A DNA stretch of 64,000 nucleotides from Gordionus sp. m RMFG-2023 (GCF_954871325.1 NC_088775.1:74749561-74813560); one strand, 5' to 3'. Numbered from the stretch's first letter, positions 25,378 to 37,810 are shown. Made by a program: numbers and translations. Notes: a model not told the origin generated them from the sequence alone.

Positions 25378-27575
25378 CTATATATTAGATTCATATTTAT
25401 AATTATCATTTAAAAATATGAAAGCATCAACATTTTCAGGTTTCAGTCTATTTCTTCTTTCTTTTAATAGCCTTCCAGTCTTTGAAAAAGTTCTCTCTGA
25501 CGTTGTGGACGTTGCAGGAATGGCTAAAATTTTTCCAGCCAATTTCGTCATCTTTGGTAATCTAATTTCATTTTTGCTCCACCATTTTAATATATCTTTT
25601 TCTGGATCTATATTTTCTTTATTCTCTTTTATATTCAAATTCTTATAAATTTCAAGCTCATCTGTTTCTTTTTTTTCAAATTCTTCCTCATTGTCCTCCC
25701 ATCTTTCATATTCATTGTCTGATATATAAAAATAAGATAAATAGAACAATTTTAAATGTACCTTTAGATCTTTTAGGAGATTCCATAATTTGAGAAACGC
25801 CTTGTATATCCAAATCTATAATATCAATTGAAGGTTTACAATATTCTTCAGAATTAATTATATTTTTGACTGAACTTTCTACTTCTAATATTTCCATTGA
25901 TGATAACATTCTTAATTCTCTATATTTGGGGCATAAAAATGTCACTATTTTATGCAAAATATCGATTTTAAATTTAGATAATAAAAATTTTTTTAAAATG
26001 GTTTTTATTTGTTTTATTTCATTGTTTTGAAAAGTATCATTTATATCCTCGTGAAGAATATTATTAAAGCATAGCAGTACTTTATATAAAGTGGGATTAA
26101 TATCTCCTTCTAGTTCTTTAGTAGCTTTATCAAAAGGATGTAAAATATCAATCAAATTTTTAAAAATAGATTTCTCCAAGTTTTCCATTTTATTAATATC
26201 TCCCTTGGATGTTAAAAATTGACGATGTCATCATATTGGTTATAAATAGATTTCAACATATATAATTTCGAATTCCATCTTGTTTCGATATCTTTTTGTA
26301 ATGTTTTGTCTAAATATTGATTCATGCTGCTTTGTTTAAAATACATGGTTAATTTTTTAGCAGAAATAAGGGTTTGATATATTGAAAAGAATAAGGACAC
26401 TAACGATATGGCGCGAGGTGCGAGTCAGTAAAAATATATTTTATTAACTAACTTCTTTTTCTTTTCTTAAGGTATATATACATTTTCTAAAATATAAATT
26501 AGAATATATATAAATACAAAAAGTAAGGTTACGAAAAATAATAAGTAATATAAGTTGAATTACAAAAATAAAAAGTTGAATTGAAAAGATAAATTTGAAT
26601 TCATAAAAAGTAATACAAGTTGAATTTGAATTCCTAACAAAATAAAAATATAATGAATATATGCTATATAAATTAAAATATATTACTATTCAATAATCAA
26701 TATTTTAATTTATTAATTTCTATAATATAACATATATATTAGGAGCGATAATTTTCAAAGATTGTTCCTTAAAGGTATTTCGAATAACTGTATTTAACAG
26801 ATGTGCGCTGCAATTTTTTTCTAGGGCTTTAATTATATTAGCTCCTTGATCAGATATAAATATTATATTTTTCACTTGATCGGGAATTATTCCAATTGCA
26901 GCAAAATTTTGTAGCATTTCCTTATGTATGTTCGCGGCGGTTTTTTTCTCTTCTTTAAACTTACTCATAAATAAAACATGTTTATATAAGGTTTCACCTT
27001 CGATATAATGAATTGAAACAGTTAAATAGGAAAACTTTTTAAAGGAATCTGTCTACATATCAGTGGTGGCAGAGCACTTTTTATCAAATAATTGAACATT
27101 TATTTTATTAACCAAATTTGTTCTAATTTGATCGGTCATAACTATAGCATTTCTCGTTAAAGTAGTTGGATGGGGAATAATTTCGCTACAGTCAATATTA
27201 CCGTAAATGGAGCCAATTTGAATAAAATTTTGAGCCATTTTTATAAAGCCATCTCCAGAAAGGCACGCATGTCCTTGGCGCAATAATAGATCATGGTATC
27301 ACATATTTTCTTTTTAATAGTTAAGGAAGAATTTATATCTATGGTTTTCTTTTGAATATATCTAGTTATTTTAGGAATAGAGGAATCGTCATTCTTAACG
27401 CACTTGTGACGTCTTAAATGAGAATTTCCAGATGTACTTTTATTTTGTAATATATTATTACATTTTTGGCATTGGACATAATCAAGTTTTTAGTTTTTAT
27501 CATCAAATATGTCTTCAAAATTTTCCCATGTATTGCTTTTACCTAAATGGGGCTTATAAATATATGTTCCATTTT
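25378..27575 (-). pseudogene. hAT transposase, broken
   Basis: Read on the minus strand from about 27575. A BED zinc finger (VQCQKCNNIL, SHLRRHKC) is followed by KITRYIQKK, the RNase H-like core (SATTDMWTDSFK and FISDQGANIIKALE), a conserved C/H stretch (CSAHLLNTVIRNTF), DIETRWNSKLYML, and the C-terminal dimerisation region (LAGKILAIPATSTTSERTFS, then LKERRNRLKPENVDAFIFLN). This is the usual domain order of Ac/hobo-type transposases of 600-700 residues. A solo LTR (26383-26732) interrupts it between NTFKEQSLKIIAPNI and QTLISAKKLTMY. At least one in-frame stop lies before the zinc finger and frame changes lie elsewhere, so it is inactive. It cuts and pastes its own family in the nucleus when intact. 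Confidence 0.9.
26378..26737 (-). mobile_element. Solo LTR inserted in the hAT transposase
   Basis: A 350-bp LTR (26383-26732), on the minus strand TGTTATATTATAG...TTCTTTTCA, flanked by the 5-bp duplication TATAT on both sides. It is about 90% alike to the LTR at 34579-34949, which has its own different duplication. It carries an AATAAA signal upstream of a GC-rich CACCTCGCGCCATATC box. TG...CA ends and 5-bp duplications fit Ty3/Gypsy or BEL. It is a fossil; the internal region is gone. Confidence 0.9.
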
Positions 27576-28029
27576 TTTATATGATTTTTTAAAAAAATAA
27601 AATCCATTTTTAAATTATAGTTAAATTTTATAAAAAATATTACAATTTAAGTTTTATAAAAAAAATTACAATTTAATTTTTATAAAATAAAATTTTTTAA
27701 TTTATTATACCCAAAATAAAAAATATATGACATGACATATGGTGCCTAGTTTTTAACTAAATAAAATTAAATATTTTTATTTTACAAATAAAAATTGTTG
27801 CCGCCTTGTTTCTTAGAAAAAATTTCAAAAGTTTAATTATATATTTATTTTAGATACATAAAAAATTGGACCCAATTTATTAATTATATTTTAAAAATTT
27901 TTTCAAGGCCCGGTGTAGGATTGTGAAATCAATACCCATTGTAGTTTCAATACCGTATTGATATTATCATTGTAGATTCAATACCGTAGTGATATTTTAG
28001 TATTGTAGAATCAATACCGTATTGATTTT

Positions 28030-28295
28030 TAAGGATGTTTTCATCGCTTCAAATATATCGGCGGCCATTAAAATTGTAAAATATCTATTCATTATATATT
28101 TTACATCGTTTCAAATATATTGGGGGCCATTAAAATTTTAAAATATTTATTATTATATATTTATTCATCGCTTCAAATATATTGGGGGCCATTAAAAATT
28201 TAAAATAAATATTATTATATATTTATTCATCGCTTCAAATATATTGGCGGCCATTAAAATTATAAAATATTTTTTATTATGTATACTCTTCATCG
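28030..28295. repeat. ~63-bp tandem array in Ginger1, left block
   Basis: Four units, each with TTCATCGCTTCAAATATATT followed by GGCGGCCATTAAAA and AT-rich filler. The same units continue at 33727-33832, so the array was one block before the LINE inserted. Confidence 0.9.
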
Positions 28296-29071
28296 GATAT
28301 GTCAATATTTAAAAAATGAGACTCAGATTAAATCGTAGCATTTAATTTTTTAAAAAATATTATGATCAATGGATTCAAAATAGCATGGCTTTAGAAAATA
28401 ATAATATGATAAAAACATGCTTGCTATGAATATTTGAAAATCAACATGAAAAAATCAAAATGGACGGAAAAATAAATGATTATTCGAAAATTTGTCAAAC
28501 ATACACATGAATTATATGAATAAAATTCAAGAGTATAAGAAAGAAGATATACACTCATTATGCAGAAACATGCTCAAGCTGAAAATATTCTCAGATAAAA
28601 TATGAAGATAAATGGAATTGGAGAAAAAACGTAAAATTTTGGAGAATCGATAATACGTTTAATGGACTTTACTTAATTTGAAATGAAATAATTCATATGG
28701 TTACATGAGAAGTAGTTTGATAAATGGATATTGAAAATGGTAGTGATTGGAGAAATCGTATATACCACTCAGAATTATAACCTAAACTTTTTGTTGTGAA
28801 AATACAATGATTGTTGTCTCAAAGCACAAGTATCAATTTTTATTTTATATTTTGATATGTTTTAGCAGCTGTGGATTATATATGATGGAATTTCACCGCG
28901 TACTATAAAAGTACCCAGGTTACTTCTTCCAGATATATATTTTACATATATACTTTACTCAATATTTCTATAAAACCTTATTCCTAGCACATAAGATAAA
29001 AATGAGAACTAAGTTCCTTAAATTCTTTAAACCAATTCTCTTAATTATAATCAATTTAAGTATAGACCCAA

Positions 29072-29770
29072 TCTCTTATATAATCAAATTTAATATAGTC
29101 TTAAATCCTTTAAGACCTTAATTTCTAATACAATCAAATACAAGTAATTTTAGCATAAAATATATTTTTAAGACTAATTTAACTAATTTATTCACCATCT
29201 CACTTTCTGTTTAATCTCCCCTCCTCCATTTTATTTTATTTATTTTAAATCTCCCCTCCATATCCTCCATTTTAATTCAGAATTCCAACTTATTTTCTAT
29301 TTATTCATATGCATACTCAATCTCTTATATAATCAAATTTAATATAGTCTTAAATCCTTTAAGACCTTAATTTCTAATACAATCAAATACAAGTAACTTT
29401 AGCATAAAATATATTTTTAAGACTAATTTAACTAATTTATTCACCATCTCACTTTCTGTTTAATCTCCCCTCCTCCATTTTATTTTATTTATTTTAAATC
29501 TCCCCTCCATATCCTCCATTTTAATTCAGAACTCCAACTTATTTTCCATTTATTCATATGCATACTCAATCTCTTATATAATCAAATTTAATATAGTCTT
29601 AAATCCTTTAAGACCTTAATTTCTAATACAATCAAATACAATTAATTTAAACATAGAATATATTTTAAGACTAATTTATCCACCATCTTACTTTCTGTTT
29701 AATCCCCCCTCCTCCATTTTATTTTATTTTATTTATTTTTAAATCTCCCCCTCCATATCCTCCATCTTAG
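29072..29770. repeat. 249-bp tandem repeats at the LINE 5' end
   Basis: TCTCTTATATAATCAAATTT recurs at 29072, 29321 and 29570, exactly 249 bp apart, with near-identical sequence between and a third, partly diverged copy. Position and C-rich tracts (CTCCCCTCCTCCATT) suggest promoter-type monomers as in some other LINEs; that role is inference. Confidence 0.92.
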
Positions 29771-30332
29771 ATCCCATATAATTTCGCCGAGTCCCTTTTA
29801 TTATTATTTATTTATGTTTATTTTTGTTTGTTTTCTTTTCCTTATATTTCCAACATAACTTTACTTTAATTTAATTTATAAATTCTAGAAATTTGAATAC
29901 AATAAATAAACAACATGCAAATTACAAAATTATTATGATCTCCATGTTTTCCTATTTTAATTATTTTATTTAATTTTCTGTAATAAATAAGATATCGAAA
30001 CGGAAATAACTAGAATAGTTCTACATAATTATTTTCTTTTCACCCATTTATATTTAAGAAATTTTCTGCCATATTTAAAACTATTTTAAATTATTTTAAA
30101 TTTACCCAATCACTCGGATCCCAGTAAACACTCCGGACTAAAGGTTATTATTTCGCTTATTTATCTTCTCTTCATAATTTTTTTTCCTTTTTGTCGCTTT
30201 CACCCAAATTTATCTTATAAAAGATTTAATTTTCTTAAAATATATAGTTTTCTAACTATATTTAGTCCTTCACGTAACTCTTTAGCTCAAGCAAAATACA
30301 AGTTCAGAAAAATTTCTTTACCAAACCTTACA

Positions 30333-33125
30333 TCATGAATCTTAACTCCTCCGTTAAAACTATGCTAAACGGGTCTCTTTTCTTGTCCTCCTTAAATATT
30401 AATGGCATCAAATATAAAATGTCAATTCTTATGACGCTATTATCAAATGACTCTACCGACATAATAGGATTATAGGAAACCCACTCCCCCGACAACCATT
30501 CGGCCCAATTTACAAATTATATATACTATAGCTCTGGAACCACGAACAATAAATGGTCAGGTGTGGCCTTCCTTATCAAAAATAAGCTCAAAAAATACAT
30601 TATAAAATTTGTCCCTATAACCGAAAGAATTGCTGTACTATACCTGAACACCGCCTACAAACCCACCATCCTCCTCAATGTTTACGTCCCCCCTAAACTC
30701 ACAGAAAGAATGTTATTCCTAGAACATCTAGATAACGTGATAAGCTCGCTACCAAAAAGATACAATATCATAGCTATGGGAGACTTCAATACTAAGATAG
30801 GCCACGACATAACATACAAAGTAAGCAATACTATAGGCCACACAACAGTATATAACAGCAACGATAAAGATGGAAAAAAACTACTCCAAATATGTTTTGA
30901 TAACAACCTAAAAATTGAAAACACGTTCTTCAAACATAAACCTCCTCACCTCATGACCTTCTCAAGGGGCGGCCACTCCTCCCAAATTGATTTCTTCCTA
31001 TCCAATATCCATAGCTGGTTTGCAGATGTAAAGGCTATCCTAAACATAAATATATCAGATCACAAACTGATCAAAGCACATATAATAATACGTAGTGATG
31101 AATGGAGAAACAATAATACCAGGCGCATCCATAGCACAATACGTACAACGCCAGAACAACCTACCAAATGGCACTTCACTAATATTAACAAAACAACCTA
31201 TAATGAAACAATATGCTCAGGCCTAGCTAGGATTATTCAGCTCTTCCCTACCAAACCATTAGAAGAATGTTGGTCAGACTTCAAAAGCGCGATTTTCCAT
31301 GCATATAATAATCTCAACCACAGCCAAATACCAAAAAGAGAATGGCTCTCAGCAAATACAAAAAACTTAATCCTATCGATAAAAAATGATAGAAGCCGCA
31401 ATTTAGAACTATGGAAACGCATTTAGAGATTACTACGTAGCGATCGTAGGATTTTCCTAGCAAAGAAAGCTGAAGAAATAGAAATAGATATGAGGGACAA
31501 CAAAACTCATGACGCCTACAAAAAGCTCAAACACTTCTGCAAACCAGCATGCTTTAAGAAATTACCAATACTTACTTTACAAGGAGGTAACAAATATACA
31601 GACCCTCAGGAGCAAATGGCCATCTGGACAGACTTCTATATGTCAGCCTTTGAGTCCAGGATCCCTTCCAAGATAGTGAGCCCCCAACGGACAATCTTGC
31701 CATTATGCCACTCTGATTTCTCCCAGAGCCATAAACAAACTAAAAAACAATAGAGCCCCTGGCTCTGATGGGATCAGGAATGAACACATGAAAGCCGCTC
31801 CAGAGAGCATTTCCAAATATCTATTAGCCATATTCACCAAAATATGGCATTCAGGCAAAACCCCAGATGATTGGAATAAATCCACAATCTGCAACTTCCC
31901 CAAGAAACTTCATCCTTCATCTTTCGCAGACTACAGGGCCATTGCTCTCACCTCCACAGTCTCAAAGGTGTTCATGGTGCTCCTGAAGAACAGAATTCTT
32001 GATTCTACCAAAAACCTCCTTTCAAGTAATATTTGCGCATACAGACCAAATAAGAACATCAATGAACCCATCCTAGCTCTTAAAATCTATCTACAGAAGT
32101 GTTTTAGATATAAACTTCCTCTTATATTTACTTTCATAGACTACAACAAAGCCTTCGACAACGTGAAACACAATGCCCTCTGGGAGACTCTAGAAGATTG
32201 CAATATCGATCCAAACATAATTAAAATTTTGAAGTACCATTACAATAACTCTTGGGCCAAATTACAGCTAGGCCAAACTTTCTCACCTTACTTCAAGATT
32301 AAAAGAGGGGTAAAACAAGGCTGTGTACTATCACCTATTTTGTTCAATATAATCATAAACCAAATTTTAAAGGAAACCACGAGCACCATGAACCTAGTAG
32401 ATATATCATCAAACAATAATAATATCAATCACCTAAGAATCATCTCATACGCAGATGATCTAGTTTTAATCACCAAATCAAGAGATGAGACAATAGACTT
32501 ACTAACAAGTCTATGCTTTCATAGCAACAAAGTAGGTTTAACCATAAACTTTAATAAAACTTTTATTATGCCATCCCCAGAGGCGTCTATAAATAACTTA
32601 ACATTTGAGGGAAATGAAATTAAAATAGTTAACAATTTTAAATATCTTGGCGTACTTATCGATAATAAAGGAAATATCAGCGGTGAAATCGAAGCCCGAC
32701 TAAAAAACGCCAAAATAACCTCTATGAAATATTACAAACTATGGACAGCAAGAGAGATCTCAGTCAAAACGAGGCTCCGAATTTTTAACGCCACAGTCAT
32801 TCCAGTCCTCCTCTACGGCAGCGACACTTGGGAAATAAATAAATCTCAGACAAAGAAAATACAAGTTTTCGTAAACCGCTGTCTGCGCCAGCTCAACGGT
32901 ATTTTCTATCCAAGAATAATTTCGAATGCCAGCCTATGGCGAATCTCAAAAAATGTCCCGATCGAGACTACTCTCAAAAAAAGGCACATTCAACTTTTTG
33001 GTCACACCATCAGAAACTTCAGACAAAACATAGTCCATGAAGCTATAATCTGGCTCGAGTCTCATGAAGGTAAAACATACGGTAAATACAAGTCATATTG
33101 GCTATACAGAACGATAAAAGCATAA
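30333..33125 (+). pseudogene. LINE ORF2: APE endonuclease plus reverse transcriptase
   Basis: An ATG at 30333 opens the frame (LNINGIKYKMSILM, then ETH with the endonuclease glutamate). The endonuclease continues with AMGDFNTKIG, FFLSNIHSW and NISDHKLIKAH (the SDH motif) to 31426. The reverse transcriptase (31788-33125) shows APGSDGIRNEHM, FIDYNKAFDNV, RGVKQGCVLSPILFNI, SYADDLVLI (catalytic ADD) and the C-terminal RHIQLFGHTIR typical of RTE-like proteins. It nicks target DNA and primes reverse transcription there. In-frame stops occur near 30473 and 31424, and frames change near 31720 and about 33100, so this copy is inactive but only lightly decayed. RTE clade is my reading; a phylogeny would be needed to be sure. 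Confidence 0.92.
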
Positions 33126-33489
33126 GCCTAAATCTGACGATGGAACAATTCATACGTCTAAACAATAATAAAAGCTCAATAAAAAAGCTTCTAAAAATCA
33201 AATCGGGCTACCTGCTCCCTCCAAATCTCTTAGCCCCCCCCCCCCAGCAACATAAGCACCACTTTCCTCCCGCCATGGTAAACATACATTTATCTATTTG
33301 TTTATAAAACTCTTCATGTACCTAACCTTGATATAATTATCCAAAATATACTTAACTCACTAATCTAATATTCTTAAATAGTAAGGCAGATTTATTTAAA
33401 AAATATATCATATTTATATTAAATAAACAAATTCAATATAGACCATAAACTTAAAATTTACCAATACCCCTCCCTATAATTTACATTTT

Positions 33490-33726
33490 ACTTAATCGGG
33501 TACGGGCTTTTCTCTCTCTTCTTATTTCCCGTAGGCGTTTAAGCAAGTGGTTTCGCCTCTTGCGCGCACAGGTAACTGCAGCCTGCCCAAGAACTGTGGA
33601 TGGGCTCATCTCATAGGTTACCCCCAAATTTCTTAACCCAATTAGATGGGATGAGATAGTCCAAGCGTAGCTCTGCTGTTTCATATAGCGATAAAGGGTA
33701 ATTGCGCTTATTATGACGTATGACGT
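33490..33726 (+). other. GC-richer 3' tail of the LINE
   Basis: A block clearly richer in G+C than its surroundings, ending in two TGACGTA units directly before the target duplication. LINE 3' tails of this type are what the element's own reverse transcriptase recognises; short SINEs often borrow them. Confidence 0.55.
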
Positions 33727-33832
33727 ATTCTTCATCGCTTCAAATATAATGGCGGCCATTAAAATTATAAAATATTTTTTATTATATATATTTTTCATCG
33801 CTTCAAAAATATTGGCGGCCATTTTCGATTTG
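33727..33832. repeat. 63-bp tandem array in Ginger1, right block
   Basis: Two further units of the array at 28030-28295 (TTCATCGCTTCAAATATAAT, GGCGGCCATTAAAA), displaced by the LINE. Confidence 0.88.
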
Positions 33833-33954
33833 TAAAAATTTATTTAAAATAGATTTAAATGATTATATAAATGATTTTCTATTCTTTTATATAATTTTTT
33901 AAGGGAGTTTATTTATTTTACAATTCTTAATATCCTATATTAATTTTATTTGTT

Positions 33955-34378
33955 TAATATATACAAGTTTTCTTCATACCTCATATTATTGAAATCTCAA
34001 GCTTTAAAATTTTAATAGACAAAAGTAAGCTAATCACAAACAAATAAGGGTTTCTATTACGTCAAAGGATCTCAATCACTCACTCTGATTAATCGTTTCC
34101 TCTTGGCTTCTTAAAATCGTCATTTTATTTATTAGATGTATATATAATTATTGCAGAAAATTTTAAATAAATAAAATGTATACAAATTTTCTTCATACAT
34201 CGTATTATTGGAATCTCAAGCCTTAAAATTTTAATAGACAAAAGTAAGCAAATCACAAACAAATAAGGTTTTCTATTATGTCAAAGCATCTCAATCACTA
34301 TCTATTACTCTGATTAATCATTTCCTCTTGGCCTCTTAAAATGGTCATTTTATTTATTAGATGTATATATAATTATAT
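33955..34378. repeat. ~218-bp tandem duplication in Ginger1
   Basis: Two copies, about 33960-34150 and 34178-34378, share TTTCTTCATAC, AAGCNTTAAAATTTTAATAG, AATCACAAACAAATAAGG and the ending TTAGATGTATATATAATTAT, at roughly 90% identity. Confidence 0.85.
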
Positions 34379-34573
34379 TTTTAGCTTATTAAAATTTAAC
34401 ACTTATATTTATGGAATACAAAATTTTTTATACAGATATAAAATTAGGTTTAAAATCAAATCTTAATGTTTAAATTATTCTTTTAAACTGAAACAACTAT
34501 TTTTGTTTGTATATATATATTTTATTACAATAATATTAAAACTGGCTGATTTCTTAATACTTTAAATAAAAAG

Positions 34574-34954
34574 GATATTGTTACATTATAGGAACTAATA
34601 AATTAAAATATTGGTTATTGAATAGTAATATATTTTAATTTATATAGCATACATTCATTATATTTCTATTTTGTTAGGAATACAAATTGCCCTATATATC
34701 ACGTAAATTCAACTTGTATTACTTTTTATGAATTCAAATTTATCTTTTCAATTCAACTTTTTATTTTTGTAATTCAACTTATATTACTTATTATTTTTCG
34801 TAACCTTACTTTTTGTTTTTATATATATTCTAATTTATATTTATAGAAAATATATATATACCTTAAAAAAAGAGAAAGAAGTTAGTTAATAAAATATATT
34901 TTTACGACTCGCACCTCGCGCCATATCATTAGTGTCCTTATTCTTTTCAGATAT
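34574..34954 (+). mobile_element. Solo LTR inserted in Ginger1
   Basis: A 371-bp LTR (34579-34949), TGTTACATTATAGG...TTCTTTTCA, with identical 5-bp duplication GATAT on both sides. It is the sister of the solo LTR at 26383-26732 but on the opposite strand, and it has an extra segment of about 25 bp. It is a fossil, probably Ty3/Gypsy or BEL. Confidence 0.9.
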
Positions 34955-35107
34955 ACATAATTTTATTTCAAAAAAACAAGAAAAATATTATAAAAAGAAA
35001 ATATATCCCAAAAAAGGAAACATAATTATCACAAAAAATTGAGTGTATATTACACTATAATACGATTAAAATGATCTGATGATGCATTTATTAAATATAT
35101 ATTTAAA

Positions 35108-36740
35108 TTAAAATTTTTTATACAGTCCATTTTTGATAATGCAGAATATGTAATATATTTCATTTCCATTTTTACAATAAATAATAATTGGCGTCTGGAA
35201 AAACGTAGCAGATGCTACGATATCTAATTCATACGCCCACGTTCCAAGTTGATGTTTTTTTGTATCCACCAAATGTTTTATTATGTCCTTCCCCATAAAA
35301 TCAGTAAAAATATCATTATTCCAACAGCATCATATAAGAGATTATAGATCCCCTTATAATTGCATGGTGATCCTCGCTGCCTGTGATCTCTTTGCTCAAG
35401 CAGCGATTCGGACATTTTTCCACCCTTTCTATCCGCACGTCGTGAGTTCCAGATCAGTTCAGGACCTGTTGCCCGACTTCATTAGGGATTTTATCCTTTT
35501 GCCTTTTTTGATAATCCCTTTTTTGTCTATCTTGGGCAACAAGTATATTTTCTTTTGCCCTTTTCCATACGACTGATAGGCTCATTATTCTTTCTAATAA
35601 TTCACTCTCTTCAAAGTCATTCTCAATATTATTAATGATTTCCTTAACAATATCTGGCTCAATTTTCGAATTTCTGATGGCAGCTTTGCGTTCCGACCAT
35701 ACATCATATAAAATGGGGTAAATCCTGTAGATTTGTGGACACTGGTTTGCATTGCAAATAATACCCCGGAAGAACCCTAGGCCATAACCTTTAACATTAA
35801 GTTTTGAATAGTACGATTGTTCCTTTCTGTCAACCCATTAGCTTGAGGATGATATGCACTGCAAATGCGTTGCTCCGTTCCTGTCATTTTATGTAATCTC
35901 GTGGCAATTTCATTCACAAACTCTCTTGATCATTGATTTGTATCTATATTGTATAAAATCAAAAGTTTATAAATTTTCATAAATGCACATTTTTTAACCG
36001 ATATATATTTATATAATTTAATTTACAGTTGCGCAGCCATGGCGGCAAATCAGACCATAAATAAATTTACAAGTCTCTTCAGCTGTCTTTGATTTCATAG
36101 GTTCTGCCTCAACCCATTTTGTGAAATAATCAGAGGCAACTGCAATACATGTGTAGCCTTCTTCTGAAGTGGGCAGGCTGCAAAGATCAATTCCTATTTG
36201 AGCCCATGGAAGAGGTGGTACATCTATTGGATTCAAAGTAGAAGAAATTTTAGAAAATCTTGTATTGGCTTTCTGACATCTATCACATGATTTTATAAAA
36301 TCAATAGTGTCTTGAAATAATTTTGGCCACCAATATCTATAAACACAAAATTAACACCATAATAAATACCTTTAAGAGAGTTTAAGTTGAGTTTTATTAA
36401 TGCCTAGGTGGGCACCAATAGCTTTAGATTCTAGGGATATATCTGATCCTTGGCGAATAATAGATATTACCCTTTGTTTCTCTGCTTCATCCATTATTAC
36501 TAAAGCTAATAAATAAATAGAAATTATTATTTTGTGATCACATTTACCTTCTTTATTCTTTATTTTTCTATAAATATCTTCTTTAACAATAAAATTGTTT
36601 GCCGTACATCTAAAATTACTTTTTTTACCTGGATCATTTTTAAGGAGTAAAGGATATTTTCCTGTTACTAGATATTCTTTTATTGTTTGATATTTATCTG
36701 TTATTGCTTGATAAAATTTAAATGTACCAATTTGATTCAT
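35108..36740 (-). pseudogene. Ginger1 transposase: H2C2 finger, DDE integrase core, OTU-like tail
   Basis: Exons on the minus strand: 36740-36370, 36336-36027 and 35943 to about 35110, separated by introns of about 33 and 83 bp. Order of parts: an N-terminal region (KEYLVTGKYP, FRCTANNFIVKEDIYRK), an H2C2 zinc finger (GAHLGINKT, RYWWPKLF, CDRCQKAN), the catalytic core (PWAQIGIDLCSLP, VASDYFTKWVEA, then SAYHPQANGLTERNNRT with the DDE glutamate), HKSTGFTPFYMMYGRNAKLP and a charged region (AQDRQKRDYQKR). The end resembles an OTU cysteine protease: TGSEDHHAIIRGSIISYMM and GTWAYELDIVASATFFQTP, then IIIYCKNG. OTU fusions are known in some Ginger1 proteins. Several in-frame stops make this copy inactive, and the DGNC loop of the OTU part is not readable. 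An intact protein would insert its own DNA in the nucleus; the OTU part may trim ubiquitin. Confidence 0.9.
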
Positions 36741-37810
36741 TAAAAATTTTGTGAGCAGTAGAATATTTTCCTGTTATAAGTATTAGCAATAAAGGATATT
36801 TTTGATATTTATATGTTCCTGCTTGATATAAAATTATAGTTATAAATTTAAATGTACCAATTTGAACATTAAAAAATTGTGATATTTTAAAGCAGTAAAG
36901 GAAGGATATTTTCTGTCACTAAGTATTGGCAGCAAATGATATTTTTTTGTTATATTCTCTTATTGTTTGATATTTAATTGTTATTGCTTGATATAAATAT
37001 AATTATAAATTAAATGTACCAATTTGATTCATTAAAAATTAGGTGATATTTTAAAGCAAGTATTGGCAGCAATTGATATAAATATAATTATAAATTTAAA
37101 TGTACCAATTTGATTCATTAAAAATTTTGTGAGCAGTAGAATATTTTCCTGTTATAAGTATTAGCAATAAAGGATATTTTTGATATTTATATGTTCCTGC
37201 TTGATATAAAATTATAGTTATAAATTTAAATGTACCAATTTGAACATTAAAAAATTGTGATATTTTAAAGCAGTAAAGGAAGGATATTTTCTGTCACTAA
37301 GTATTGGCAGCAAATGATATTTTTTTGTTATATTCTCTTATTGTTTGATATTTAATTGTTATTGCTTGATATAAATATAATTATAAATTAAATGTACCAA
37401 TTTGATTCATTAAAAATTAGGTGATATTTTAAAGCAAGTATTGGCAGCAATTGATATAAATATAATTATAAATTTAAATGTACCAATTTGATTCATTAAA
37501 AATTTTGTGATATTTTAAAGCAAAAGAAGAATATTTTCCTGTTATAAGTATTAGCAATAAAGAATATTTTTAAAATTTATCTGTACTTGCTTGATAAAAA
37601 ATTATAATTATAAATTTAAGTGTACCATCATTAAAAAATTTGTGATATTTTAAAGCAGTAAAGGAAGGATATTTTCTGTCACTAAGTATTAGCAGCAAAG
37701 GATATTTTTCTGTTACTTATATTCTCCTTTTTGATATTTAATTGTTATTGCTTGATATAAATATAATTATAAATTTAAATGTACCAATTTCATTCATAAA
37801 TTTTAGGTTT
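36640..37810. repeat. Tandem array grown from the Ginger1 first exon
   Basis: Degenerate units of about 86-162 bp each contain AAATGTACCAATTTGATTCA and an AGGATATTTTCCTGTTA-like block. A 378-bp higher-order unit is duplicated almost without change (GTGAGCAGTAGAATATTTTC at 36751 and 37129). The unit's sequence equals the start of the transposase coding exon (36640-36740), including its start codon region. Confidence 0.9.

Larger units (their letters stand above)
28285..33737 (+). mobile_element. RTE-like LINE, near full length
   Basis: The insertion runs 28296-33726 and splits the 63-bp array. It is flanked by ACTCTTCATCG (28285-28295) and ATTCTTCATCG (33727-33737), an 11-bp duplication with one difference. 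It ends in short tandem TATGACG units rather than poly-A, as RTE-clade LINEs do. Parts: an AT-rich 5' segment, 249-bp tandem repeats (29072-29770), a G-poor stretch, the ORF with endonuclease and reverse transcriptase, and a GC-richer 3' tail (33490-33720). Confidence 0.88.

Noticed and set aside
28030-28295. CRISPR-like array
   Set aside because: Repeats are directly adjacent ~63-bp units with no unique spacers, in an animal genome.
33481-33822. 113-codon minus-strand frame over the LINE 3' tail
   Set aside because: It runs from the tandem array into the LINE tail across the insertion junction, so it cannot be an old gene.
36027-36740. Ty3/Gypsy integrase
   Set aside because: The H2C2-integrase motifs resemble Gypsy, but introns, TGT...ACA inverted ends, a CCGG duplication and the OTU-like tail fit Ginger1; no gag, protease or reverse transcriptase accompanies it.
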